Numbered from the stretch's first letter, positions 1 to 6,027 are shown. The stretch is 6,154 nt of DNA from Desulfobulbaceae bacterium UBA2775 (GCA_002352445.1 DEIL01000123.1:1-6154); one strand, 5' to 3'. Made by a program: numbers and translations. The notes: generated by a model from the sequence alone, not told the origin.

Positions 1-701
1 AGATCCAGCTGCCGGCTTTCCACATTAGCCTGACACATGGGACAATCTGTAACCATGGCTGTCGCTCCGGCTCTTTTGGCCGCAACTGCGATATCACCGA
101 CCAGTTTCCTTGCAATATCAGGTCTGGCCATTGTCAGACTGCCGGAACAACACTCTGTCCGGTGTGACCAGTTGACCGGCTCTGCTCCAAGGGCCTCAAC
201 TATACGTTCAAGATTAACAGGCATCTCGTGGTCAGGGGCACCGGTGATATGGGGATGACGAAGTGAAAGGCAGCCATAGTAACAGGCTATGGGAAGCTCA
301 GACAGCGGCTGACTCACCTTCTCTCTTATTTTCTCCAGGATCTCAGGTCTGGCCAGAAATGTGCTGATATGAACTATCTCGAACTCAGGTACAGAGCCAA
401 CTGCATCCCAGTGTACCGGATTGTCCCGCATTTCCTTGTCGGCTGCCCGCAGTCGTTGAAAACATGCGGCACAGGGCACCAGGATATCATGGCCTGAGCC
501 CGCTGCCTGCAACAGATTCCGCATAGGCAGTCGTATTCCCACCTCATGATCAGTCATATGGGCGGACGACGCACCACAGCAGTTCCAGTCCGGAATATCA
601 ATCAGTTCAACTCCCAGTTTTTCACAGATTTTGCGTACGGACTGATCATAATCAAGCGCCGTTCCTTCAAGAGAACAGCCGGGATAATATGAAAGTTTCA
701 T
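1..701 (-). CDS. hdrB: Heterodisulfide reductase subunit B (HdrB), 3' end cut by the window edge
   Basis: This is the N-terminal 233 residues of an HdrB protein, the catalytic subunit that carries two non-cubane [4Fe-4S] clusters in archaeal Hdr and reduces a disulfide or passes electrons on. Two CCG (cysteine-rich) domains are visible. The first uses C9, C41-C42 (NCCGAS) and C77/C80 (PCAAC). The second uses C144 in CYYGC, C184-C185 (ECCSGS) and C220/C223 (DCPMC). The spacing fits the CX31-39CCX34-36CXXC pattern, so both cluster sites are complete; only a C-terminal tail of a family that is usually about 290 residues is missing. The ATG overlaps the hdrC stop by 4 bp (ATGA) and follows an AGGAG 8 bp upstream, which supports this start. 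The second CCG motif reads CCSG where CCGG or CCGA is more usual. The protein should be cytoplasmic and bind HdrC, with HdrA expected just outside the window. In bacteria the physiological substrate may not be CoM-S-S-CoB. Confidence 0.93.
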   Translation of the reverse strand, partial: MKLSYYPGCSLEGTALDYDQSVRKICEKLGVELIDIPDWNCCGASSAHMTDHEVGIRLPMRNLLQAAGSGHDILVPCAACFQRLRAADKEMRDNPVHWDAVGSVPEFEIVHISTFLARPEILEKIREKVSQPLSELPIACYYGCLSLRHPHITGAPDHEMPVNLERIVEALGAEPVNWSHRTECCSGSLTMARPDIARKLVGDIAVAAKRAGATAMVTDCPMCQANVESRQLD

Positions 702-1261
702 CTGTCATACTCCTTTCCCTTGCCGGAAAAAATCTGCTTGATATCAGATTTTCCTTTTATTGAATGTGGTGTAAGACTGAGCCTGCCTTTAAGAAACATA
801 TTAAGCCCGAGCTTCATATCACCAAACAGATCCCGTGAATTGATCTTATAGCCTGCTATCATGCCTATCTCATAGGCTCGTCCCCAATGACTGATTGAAC
901 CCAGAAAGGCTTTATGAAAAAGAGGCACTCTCGGTTCAGCAGGAGTGACGCCTTTTCGCAGAGCAATCTCCCTTAACACATCCATCAGACCGGCAATCTC
1001 AATATCATTTGGACATCGTGTGGCACATGTTTCACAAGCAGCACAGAGCCAGATAGTATGACAATTGAGCAGTGGTTCCTCCATTCCGTAGGTGGCAAGT
1101 CGAACCACTTCCATGACATTCAAATCAAAGAATTCACCAATCGGACAGCCCGCTGAACATCGGCCACATTGGTAGCAGGCCTGTACATCGATATCCCTTT
1201 CCTTCAGTTTATTGAGGAATTTTTTGTTCCGATCCTCTGGCGAAATACTGGTGTTATTCAT
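698..1261 (-). CDS. hdrC: Heterodisulfide reductase subunit C (HdrC), ferredoxin-like electron-transfer subunit
   Basis: The 187-residue protein matches the usual HdrC size. It has two [4Fe-4S] binding motifs: CYQCGRCSAGCP (C29, C32, C35, C39) and CAACETCATRCP (C73, C76, C79, C83), each ending in the CP typical of the family. The region after the second motif (NDIEIAGLMDVLREIA) is also typical of HdrC. The subunit relays electrons between the flavin subunit HdrA and the cysteine-rich HdrB, and no membrane segment is seen, so it should act in the cytoplasm. The start overlaps the 3' end of the kinase gene by 8 bp, with a GGAG ribosome site 6 bp upstream lying inside the last kinase codons. The stop overlaps the hdrB start by 4 bp. 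These overlaps indicate translational coupling and roughly matched amounts of HdrC and HdrB. Confidence 0.94.
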   Translation of the reverse strand: MNNTSISPEDRNKKFLNKLKERDIDVQACYQCGRCSAGCPIGEFFDLNVMEVVRLATYGMEEPLLNCHTIWLCAACETCATRCPNDIEIAGLMDVLREIALRKGVTPAEPRVPLFHKAFLGSISHWGRAYEIGMIAGYKINSRDLFGDMKLGLNMFLKGRLSLTPHSIKGKSDIKQIFSGKGKEYDR

Positions 1262-2804
1262 TATTTTCTCCAGTCAATGTTTCCATAACAGCAGGAAAAC
1301 GGAGAGTAAAGGTGGTACCCGATCCGGGAGAGGACTGAACCCTGATACTGCCTTTATGTTCTTTAACGATCGCGTAGGAAACAGATAACCCTAGTCCTGT
1401 CCCCTCCCCTGTTGCCTTTGTGGTAAAAAATGGATCAAATATTTTCTTGAGCAGATCATTGTCTATCCCCGGCCCGGAATCTGTAATCAATATCTCGTTG
1501 ATATCCTGATTTGCTCTGCACCTGCTGATTATCTTGATACGCCCGTTTCCGTCCATGGCCTGTGCAGCATTAACAATGATATTCATCACCACCTGGTTCA
1601 GCCTGATGGCATTGCCGTAAATGGGCGGCAGCTCGTCTGTCAACTCCATGGAAACAGTGATGTTGTGAAAGATAGGTTGATGCTGCAGGACAGTGATCGT
1701 TTTATGTATCACATCATTGAGTTCAACCAGATCCATCTCGTAGGTAGTCTGGTGGGAAAATTCCAGAAGATCAGCAACAATAACCTTGCACCGCTCCGCC
1801 TCCTGGATAATAGTCAGCAGATCTTCATTTAACTCATGATCCTCTCCCAACTCTTCCTGAATCAGGTTGGCATAAAGCATTATACCGGACATGGGGTTAT
1901 TTATTTCATGGGCAACACCGGCAGCAAGGCGCCCCAGGCCTGCCATCTTTTCAGACTGCATCAGCATATTGTGAGTCTGTTCAAGATCTTCTTCAATCTG
2001 CTGCATGGCCCGCAGATCCGTAAACAGCCCAAAAGTTGCAATTTCCTGATCTTTGTCATAGATGATACCACCCGAAAAAGATACCGGGATATCATGTCCA
2101 TCCTTATGTTTAACATACAGTTTGTGACGAAGCAGCCTTCCCTTGCCGCCAAAATCATCACTGCGCATACGTTTGATCAATTCAAATGCCCCGTTCTCCT
2201 GGTAGAGACCGGTAACATGCAGGCTTGAGTGGATTTCCTTCTCGTCATACCCCAGCAAGGATTGTGCTCCCTTGTTAAAGAGCATAATATGACCCTTCAT
2301 ATCAGCGGCGATGATTCCGTCGACTGAAGAATCAATGAGGTTATGAAAAAAGGCGTTTCGTCGCCTCAGCTTGCCTTCAAGCTTTTTTTGCTGGGTAATA
2401 TCAATTAGATACAGCAGGTAATAATCGGGAAATGACGGCGGGTAAACAATCACCGCATTCAGGATGCAACGATCCCCGTCCTCCATTATTTCAATCTCAT
2501 GCCTGATTTCCGGCTTGTTCTTGTTATCAGGTGAATCAAAATATTCGATGATGCTGTCGAAGAGCCTGCCGTTGCTGTTGCCTAGAACGGCTTGCAGAAA
2601 TTTCCCTTCGAAATCGCTATTGGGAATTGCCAGAAATCGTATTGCTGCAGGGTTGGCATGGATTATCAGATGACCAAGGCTGACAACCACAACCCCGTTC
2701 GGGGTCCCTTCCAAAATTGTATGCAGATAATGGTATGGCCCCAGTTCTGCCGCAATTTCACCCGGATCCCTGTTTGTCGTGGACAGAACAGATGCGATTT
2801 TCAC
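1254..2804 (-). CDS. Soluble PAS-PAS sensor histidine kinase inside the metF-hdr operon
   Basis: The 516-residue protein has the domain order PAS (about 25-137), PAS (about 148-268), a short coiled linker, HisKA (about 285-350) and HATPase_c (about 395-505). The phosphoacceptor is H299 in HEINNP. The ATP-binding N box is around N408/N412 (MNIIVNAAQAM), G1 is DSGPGI (442-447), the F box is FDPFFTTK (456-463) and G2 is GEGTGLGLSV (466-475), so the kinase looks active. There is no transmembrane helix, signal peptide or receiver domain, which implies a cytoplasmic sensor whose response regulator is encoded elsewhere. The PAS domains show no obvious heme or Fe-S cysteine pattern, and the ligand is unknown. 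The start codon is GTG, 6 bp after the metF-like stop, with only a weak Shine-Dalgarno, so translation probably depends on ribosomes finishing the upstream gene. A TTG at about codon 31 is a poorer alternative, as it would cut into the first PAS domain. Confidence 0.9.
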   Translation of the reverse strand: MKIASVLSTTNRDPGEIAAELGPYHYLHTILEGTPNGVVVVSLGHLIIHANPAAIRFLAIPNSDFEGKFLQAVLGNSNGRLFDSIIEYFDSPDNKNKPEIRHEIEIMEDGDRCILNAVIVYPPSFPDYYLLYLIDITQQKKLEGKLRRRNAFFHNLIDSSVDGIIAADMKGHIMLFNKGAQSLLGYDEKEIHSSLHVTGLYQENGAFELIKRMRSDDFGGKGRLLRHKLYVKHKDGHDIPVSFSGGIIYDKDQEIATFGLFTDLRAMQQIEEDLEQTHNMLMQSEKMAGLGRLAAGVAHEINNPMSGIMLYANLIQEELGEDHELNEDLLTIIQEAERCKVIVADLLEFSHQTTYEMDLVELNDVIHKTITVLQHQPIFHNITVSMELTDELPPIYGNAIRLNQVVMNIIVNAAQAMDGNGRIKIISRCRANQDINEILITDSGPGIDNDLLKKIFDPFFTTKATGEGTGLGLSVSYAIVKEHKGSIRVQSSPGSGTTFTLRFPAVMETLTGENNE

Positions 2805-2810
2805 AGTTAT

Positions 2811-3689
2811 CTACCGATCAATGAGATCGAGAAATTCCGGTAATCTGCCCCTCCAGCCAATTGCGAGCAGTACGATGCCGTCACCGAATGCGGACAACTC
2901 CTTCATAAAATCAGCTGCAACCTTCATTCCTGCATCTTTTTTTACAGGGGCCTGCATCATCTTTTTTAAGAATTCCTGGGGAATTGAGGGGGCACCTGCC
3001 AGATTATTGAGGTACCTTATCATGGTCACAGATTTCAGGAACATGAGCGAGGAATAGAGCTTTATTCCTGTCTTTTCTGCAAAGGGAACAAACTGCTCTA
3101 CAATATTGATGTCATAGGTGGGGCCAAGAGTGACCGACGCCACCCCGTACTCCTCAAGCCGCATAAAAAACTCAGCCCGTTCCCGATTGAAATTGACATC
3201 ATCGGAAAGTTCTATGGAAACGCCTATCTCAAAATCCGTACCACCGTCAAGCAGTTCCCCTGCCAGGTCTTTCCCGCTATTTAATGCTGCCGCACATTGT
3301 AGCATGGAGACCAGATCAAGATCCCCACTTGTCCTGGCTACAGGCTGATCACCTTCTGCCGGATCATGTCCTTCCTTGATCACAATCTTTTTTATGCCAA
3401 GGGCGGCAGCCGAGAGAAGGTCGGCCTGAAATGATATTCGGTTTCGATCTCTGCCGGTTATGATCATTATCGGATCGATAGTTTTGTCCATTAGTGCCAG
3501 ACAGGGAGCAATCGGTGACATACGCATTATCGCATGTTCACTGTCGGTTACTCTGACACTATCGACCCGCCCTCTTACCTTGAGGGCCGTATCGAGAAAG
3601 CCTGCCAGATCCGTTCCTTTTGGGGGATCGATTTCAGCTATCAGAGAATAACTGTTTGCGGAATTAGGATTTTGATGTGCTGCGTCCAT
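2811..3689 (-). CDS. Divergent methylenetetrahydrofolate reductase (MetF-family) flavoprotein
   Basis: The 292-residue protein aligns along its whole length with the MetF/MTHFR TIM-barrel family, which uses FAD to interconvert 5,10-methylene- and 5-methyl-tetrahydrofolate. Visible landmarks are AEIDPPKGTD (18-27, with E19 at the place of the catalytic glutamate), VRVTDSEHAIMRMSP (45-59), ITGRDRNRISFQADLLSAAALGI (77-99), the DLDLV stretch (123-127) and the C-terminal GDGIVLLAIGW (269-279). Several signature residues differ. The usual TCRDRNR is TGRDRNR. The TGDHP segment reads EGHDP (106-110), so its aspartate is histidine. The TQPxYD folate-contact motif reads LGPTYD (188-193), so its glutamine is lost. 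It may be a reductase with an altered substrate or partner, or a subunit kept for its flavin or for contacts with Hdr. It is the first gene of a tight cluster with the kinase (6 bp), hdrC and hdrB, and a strong AGGAGG lies 4 bp before the ATG. Family membership is firm; enzymatic activity is uncertain. Confidence 0.88.
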   Translation of the reverse strand: MDAAHQNPNSANSYSLIAEIDPPKGTDLAGFLDTALKVRGRVDSVRVTDSEHAIMRMSPIAPCLALMDKTIDPIMIITGRDRNRISFQADLLSAAALGIKKIVIKEGHDPAEGDQPVARTSGDLDLVSMLQCAAALNSGKDLAGELLDGGTDFEIGVSIELSDDVNFNRERAEFFMRLEEYGVASVTLGPTYDINIVEQFVPFAEKTGIKLYSSLMFLKSVTMIRYLNNLAGAPSIPQEFLKKMMQAPVKKDAGMKVAADFMKELSAFGDGIVLLAIGWRGRLPEFLDLIDR

Positions 3690-3803
3690 TGAACCTCCTG
3701 TAAGATTTATAATGAGTAACTGCTATTCTTAGGGGGGTGTGGAACTGATGCGCATAGATAGTATTTCCGGCCGACTTTTCCTCCCTGACCAACTATCAAT
3801 TTT

Positions 3804-3832
3804 ATTTAACAAACTATTCAGAGCATTTTCAA
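3804..3832 (-). promoter_or_regulatory. Possible sigma-70 promoter for the metF-hdr cluster
   Basis: On the minus strand TTGAAA (3827-3832, 5/6 to TTGACA) is followed after 17 bp by TTAAAT (3804-3809, 4/6 to TATAAT). Transcription would start near 3797 and give a leader of about 107 nt. A second candidate, TTGACT-15-TAGAAT (3855-3881), has a better -10 but a short spacer. AT-rich sequence yields such matches often, so this is only a candidate. Confidence 0.25.
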
Positions 3833-3950
3833 GATAAAAATGTTCTACAGCAGAATTCTAACAATATCCGTAACAAGTCAATTAGTTAGGATTTGATTCT
3901 GTTTACTCAATTTTGCCGGTTCTAAACCGTTTTTCAAGGTATGTTTATGT

Positions 3951-3978
3951 TGTGTTATCCAAAAGTCATGTGTTATCC
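3951..3978. repeat. Two direct copies of a 10-bp sequence with an 18-bp period
   Basis: TGTGTTATCC occurs at 3951-3960 and again at 3969-3978, separated by 8 bp (AAAAGTCA). The copies are identical over 10 bp and the match stops outside them. The copies lie downstream of the zinc-finger stop codon and upstream of the metF-like gene. A tandem protein-binding site is possible, but the period is not a multiple of a full helical turn. Confidence 0.55.
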
Positions 3979-4023
3979 GGAAGAAATTGGATTCAGAGAG
4001 ATGTTGCCACAAAAAAGAGAAAG

Positions 4024-4236
4024 TCAGGTTCCAGGCGGATCATTTGCCGTGGAAACACGACTATCATCATCCAAACCTGAGATCTTCTTTGTCATAAACC
4101 AGATCACACAGGATGAGCGATTTTTGCAGTATATTTGTGGATCTCTGCATTCAAGACATTCCTCACAGAGATAAATATTATGTTTTAAACACAAGTAGTT
4201 GGTTTGACGATCAGGGTGATTGATACATGTTCCCAT
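4024..4236 (-). CDS. Small cysteine-rich B-box-like zinc-finger protein
   Basis: The 70-residue protein has nine cysteines and two metal-capable histidines packed into its first 43 residues: C4, H7, C16, H19, C24, C27, C30, C37 and C43. The order CxxH, CxxH, CxxCxxC resembles a B-box-type zinc finger, and CEECLECRDP (24-33) is the densest part. The remaining 25 residues are polar and probably disordered. The ATG has an AGGAGA ribosome site 8 bp upstream, and the cysteine pattern on this strand argues that it is a real gene and not a shadow. It lies head-to-head with the sigma-54 activator and points towards the metF-hdr cluster, with a near-consensus -24/-12 element 57 nt before its predicted leader ends. 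It may be the first gene of that unit. A role as zinc or redox adaptor, or a partner of the cysteine-rich activator, is conceivable, but no function can be assigned from sequence. Confidence 0.75.
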   Translation of the reverse strand: MGTCINHPDRQTNYLCLKHNIYLCEECLECRDPQIYCKNRSSCVIWFMTKKISGLDDDSRVSTANDPPGT

Positions 4237-4303
4237 ATTCCATTTCTCCTATAGATCTCTGATGATCATTTTTTATTTACCAAAACAATTGTACACATTG
4301 ACC

Positions 4304-4319
4304 ATCAAGTTCCATGCCA
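4304..4319 (-). promoter_or_regulatory. Candidate sigma-54 (-24/-12) promoter for the zinc-finger gene and perhaps the metF-hdr unit
   Basis: On the minus strand the sequence reads TGGCAT-GGAAC-TTGAT. The -24 box matches TGGCAC at 5/6 including the essential GG, and the 5-bp internal spacer is exact. The -12 box is TTGA instead of TTGC, its main weakness. The predicted start is near 4293, giving a 57-nt leader to the ATG at 4236. The neighbouring divergent gene encodes a sigma-54 activator, and a perfect palindrome sits about 122 bp upstream, which is a standard activator-site distance. Confidence 0.5.
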
Positions 4320-4361
4320 AACAGACAACAATCTATAATCGACTGCTATCTCATGTCTTTT

Positions 4362-4372
4362 TGTCATTGACA
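4362..4372. repeat. 11-bp inverted repeat TGTCA-T-TGACA overlapping a -35 element
   Basis: TGTCATTGACA is perfectly symmetric around one central base. Its right half is also the TTGACA of the predicted activator promoter, so a protein bound here would block RNA polymerase. It lies about 74 bp upstream of the predicted sigma-54 start on the other strand. Half-sites of 5 bp are short enough to arise by chance. Confidence 0.35.
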
Positions 4373-4395
4373 GCAGGTTTCAATTAGTATTTATT
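4367..4395 (+). promoter_or_regulatory. Candidate sigma-70 promoter of the sigma-54 activator gene
   Basis: A perfect TTGACA (4367-4372) is followed after 17 bp by TTTATT (4390-4395, 4/6 to TATAAT). The start would be near 4402, giving a leader of about 47 nt before the ATG at 4449. The 14-bp palindrome then falls at about +8 to +21, a position suited to repression. An isolated TATAAT at 4334-4339 has no good -35 at normal spacing. Confidence 0.4.
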
Positions 4396-4408
4396 TCAAA
4401 AGTAACGG

Positions 4409-4422
4409 TGGTAACGTTACCA
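4409..4422. promoter_or_regulatory. Perfect 14-bp palindrome, probable activator binding site or operator
   Basis: TGGTAACGTTACCA is a perfect 14-bp palindrome, and an extra direct half-copy GTAACG lies just before it (4402-4407). It sits in the predicted leader of the activator gene and about 122 bp upstream of the predicted sigma-54 start of the divergent gene. A dimeric helix-turn-helix protein such as the activator encoded next door is the natural candidate ligand. One site could serve both as an upstream activating sequence and as a self-repression operator. Confidence 0.6.
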
Positions 4423-4448
4423 ATTTTATCCAGAGGAAGATATATCAA

Positions 4449-5864
4449 ATGGAAAGAAAACCAGGCGAAATCTTGAACCAGCGATTTATCAGCCGAATCA
4501 TTGATTCCATGGCCGATGGCGTATTTACCATGGACGGGAACGGACGTATTTCCTCATGGAATCAATCCATGGAAAAAATAAGTGGCTACCGTGCCGAAGA
4601 AGCAATGGGAAAAACCTGTGGAATACTTCGCTGCAGCCGATGTTTTGATAAAAAATGCCCTGCAGATATCAATAAATGTAAAATATTTGAACAGAAATAT
4701 CCCGAAGCAAAGGAATGTCAATTACAGCATAAGGACGGTCATGACGTTTCGGTAATCAAGAATGCCAGCATCGTCAAGGATGAGGCTGGACAAATTCTTG
4801 GAGTGGTTGAAACAGTAACCGATCTGACAGAGTTGAATCGGGCACGCCATAGAGTGGAAGAGGCGACATTACGGCTGGGAGAAATCCATCGTTTGGACAA
4901 CATTATTGGTAAGAGTCGTGCCATGCGGGAAGTCTTCGCCGCCATTAAAGCGGCTGCAGGAAGTAATGCAACAATTTATATCCATGGTGAGAGCGGTACC
5001 GGCAAGGAACTAGTTGCCGGTGCAATTCATTTCAACAGTGAACGTAAAGCAAACCCTCTGGTAACAGTAAATTGCAGTGCTTTGTCCGAAACTCTTCTGG
5101 AAAGTGAACTCTTCGGACATGTAAAAGGTGCATACACCGGAGCCGTCCGTGACAGAATAGGCAGATTTGAAGAGGCGGCAGGCGGCACCATATTCCTTGA
5201 TGAGATCGGGGAACTGAGTTCTTTTATCCAGGTCAAACTCCTGCGAGTTCTGCAGGAGCGTGAGATTGAGCGGGTGGGTGAATCAAAAAAACGGAAAATT
5301 GATATCCGAATTGTCACCGCCACCCACCAGGATCTCTATGCAAAAGTATGCGAAGGCAGATTTAGAGAAGATCTCTATTACAGATTAAAGGTATTTCCTA
5401 TCACGCTTCCTTCACTGAGGGAGCATAAAGAAGACATTCCCCTGCTGATCAGTCATTTTATCAGGATCTTTAATAAAAAAACAGGCAAACAGATAGTTGA
5501 TAGTTCCCGACAGGTCATGCGTACCCTTATGGACTACAGTTGGCCGGGAAATGTTCGTGAACTTGAAAATGCAATAGAACACGCATTTGTCCTCTGCAAA
5601 GGTGACAGAATTCAACAGGAAGATCTGCCGATCGAAATTCGTCAGGCCAATCTGACTGGTGTCAGAAAAACCCGTATGCCACTCTCCGACTCTATAAAAC
5701 GACAAAAATTAACAAAAGAAAGCTTATTGAAACTGCTTGACGATTGCGAGTGGAACAAGGCTGAAGTAGGTCGGCAAGCCGGTTTGAGCCGTACAGCGAT
5801 ATGGAAATATATGAAGAAATGGAATATCCCGCTACAACAAGAGTCCTACCCAAAACAGATCTAA
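4449..5864 (+). CDS. Sigma-54-dependent transcriptional activator with a cysteine-rich PAS domain
   Basis: The 471-residue protein has an N-terminal PAS domain (about 11-130), a short coiled linker (about 130-150), a sigma-54 AAA+ domain (about 151-390) and a C-terminal helix-turn-helix (about 424-460). AAA+ landmarks are Walker A GESGTGKE (180-187), the sigma-54 contact loop GAYTGA (227-232, a tolerated variant of GAFTGA), Walker B TIFLDEIGEL (247-256), the arginine-finger region FREDLYYRL (305-313) and WPGNVRELEN (365-374). All are intact, so it should remodel sigma-54 RNA polymerase. The PAS domain carries six cysteines (C57, C62, C65, C70, C77, C90), spaced x4, x2, x4, x6 and x12, in an insertion that could bind a metal or Fe-S cluster or form disulfides. 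There is no receiver domain. A GAGGA lies 11 bp before the ATG. It is transcribed divergently from the zinc-finger gene and the metF-hdr cluster, which are its likely targets. Confidence 0.93.
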   Translation: MERKPGEILNQRFISRIIDSMADGVFTMDGNGRISSWNQSMEKISGYRAEEAMGKTCGILRCSRCFDKKCPADINKCKIFEQKYPEAKECQLQHKDGHDVSVIKNASIVKDEAGQILGVVETVTDLTELNRARHRVEEATLRLGEIHRLDNIIGKSRAMREVFAAIKAAAGSNATIYIHGESGTGKELVAGAIHFNSERKANPLVTVNCSALSETLLESELFGHVKGAYTGAVRDRIGRFEEAAGGTIFLDEIGELSSFIQVKLLRVLQEREIERVGESKKRKIDIRIVTATHQDLYAKVCEGRFREDLYYRLKVFPITLPSLREHKEDIPLLISHFIRIFNKKTGKQIVDSSRQVMRTLMDYSWPGNVRELENAIEHAFVLCKGDRIQQEDLPIEIRQANLTGVRKTRMPLSDSIKRQKLTKESLLKLLDDCEWNKAEVGRQAGLSRTAIWKYMKKWNIPLQQESYPKQI

Positions 5865-5865
5865 G

Positions 5866-5881
5866 GCGGGGCAAACCCCGC
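5866..5881 (+). terminator. GC-rich stem-loop just after the activator stop, possible terminator
   Basis: GCGGGG-CAAA-CCCCGC forms a perfect 6-bp stem with a 4-nt loop, starting 2 bp after the TAA of the activator gene. Its position suits transcription termination or 3'-end protection. It is followed by AACCCAAGG and not by a run of T, so it does not meet the intrinsic-terminator pattern. Confidence 0.5.
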
Positions 5882-5894
5882 AACCCAAGGCTGT

Positions 5895-6027
5895 TAGTGC
5901 CTTACCCCAGAACTTCTAACCCCGATAAACGGGATAAGTACCTTGAAAGGATATGTGACCACATAATTTCAAAATACACTCCTCAGTTTCTTGTTTTTTA
6001 TAACAGAAGTTCAGGAGTAAGGTACTA
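5895..6027. mobile_element. 133-bp segment with 23-bp imperfect terminal inverted repeats, MITE-like
   Basis: The left arm (5895-5917, beginning TAGTGCCTTACC and ending AACTTCT) and the right arm (6005-6027, beginning AGAAGTTC and ending GGTACTA) are reverse complements at 20 of 23 positions. Both outer ends are TA, as expected if TA is the duplicated target of a Tc1/mariner or IS630-type transposase. No transposase fits inside 133 bp, so it would be a non-autonomous element. Inside are a small hairpin CCCG-ATAAA-CGGG (5921-5933) and an 8-bp AGTACCTT (5937-5944) that can also pair with the right arm. It could instead be a large structured 3' region of the activator transcript. Confidence 0.45.

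Larger units (their letters stand above)
3690..4023. other. Gene-free stretch between the zinc-finger gene and the metF-like gene
   Basis: No credible reading frame on either strand spans this 334-bp, AT-rich interval. It holds the AGGAGG ribosome site of the metF-like gene (3694-3699), an 18-bp-period direct repeat (3951-3978), the short inverted repeat CGGTT-CTA-AACCG (3917-3929), the 8-bp palindrome AGAATTCT (3852-3859) and possible vegetative promoter elements reading leftwards. No strong terminator hairpin follows the zinc-finger stop. The metF cluster may therefore be fed by read-through from the upstream gene, by its own promoter, or by both. The length suggests a long leader or a regulatory region. 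Confidence 0.6.

Noticed and set aside
37..258. Plus-strand open frame of 73 codons
   Set aside because: It lies entirely opposite hdrB, whose cysteine motifs are continuous on the minus strand; the translation shows no domain.
1836..2228. Plus-strand open frame of 130 codons
   Set aside because: It is antisense to the PAS and HisKA region of the kinase, which has all its motifs in frame; the antisense product is not recognisable.
3915..3928. GG-N10-GC spacing on the minus strand, a possible second sigma-54 promoter for metF
   Set aside because: Only the invariant dinucleotides match; the rest of the -24 and -12 boxes do not, and the match falls within a small inverted repeat.
3917..3930. 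CGGTT-CTA-AACCG followed by T's as a plus-strand terminator
   Set aside because: The stem is only 5 bp and no plus-strand gene ends upstream of it.
3941..4174. Plus-strand open frame of 77 codons opposite the zinc-finger gene
   Set aside because: The minus-strand frame has a good ribosome site and a regular cysteine/histidine pattern; this one has neither.
5412..5705. Minus-strand open frame of 97 codons
   Set aside because: It is antisense to the AAA+ and linker region of the activator and resembles no family.
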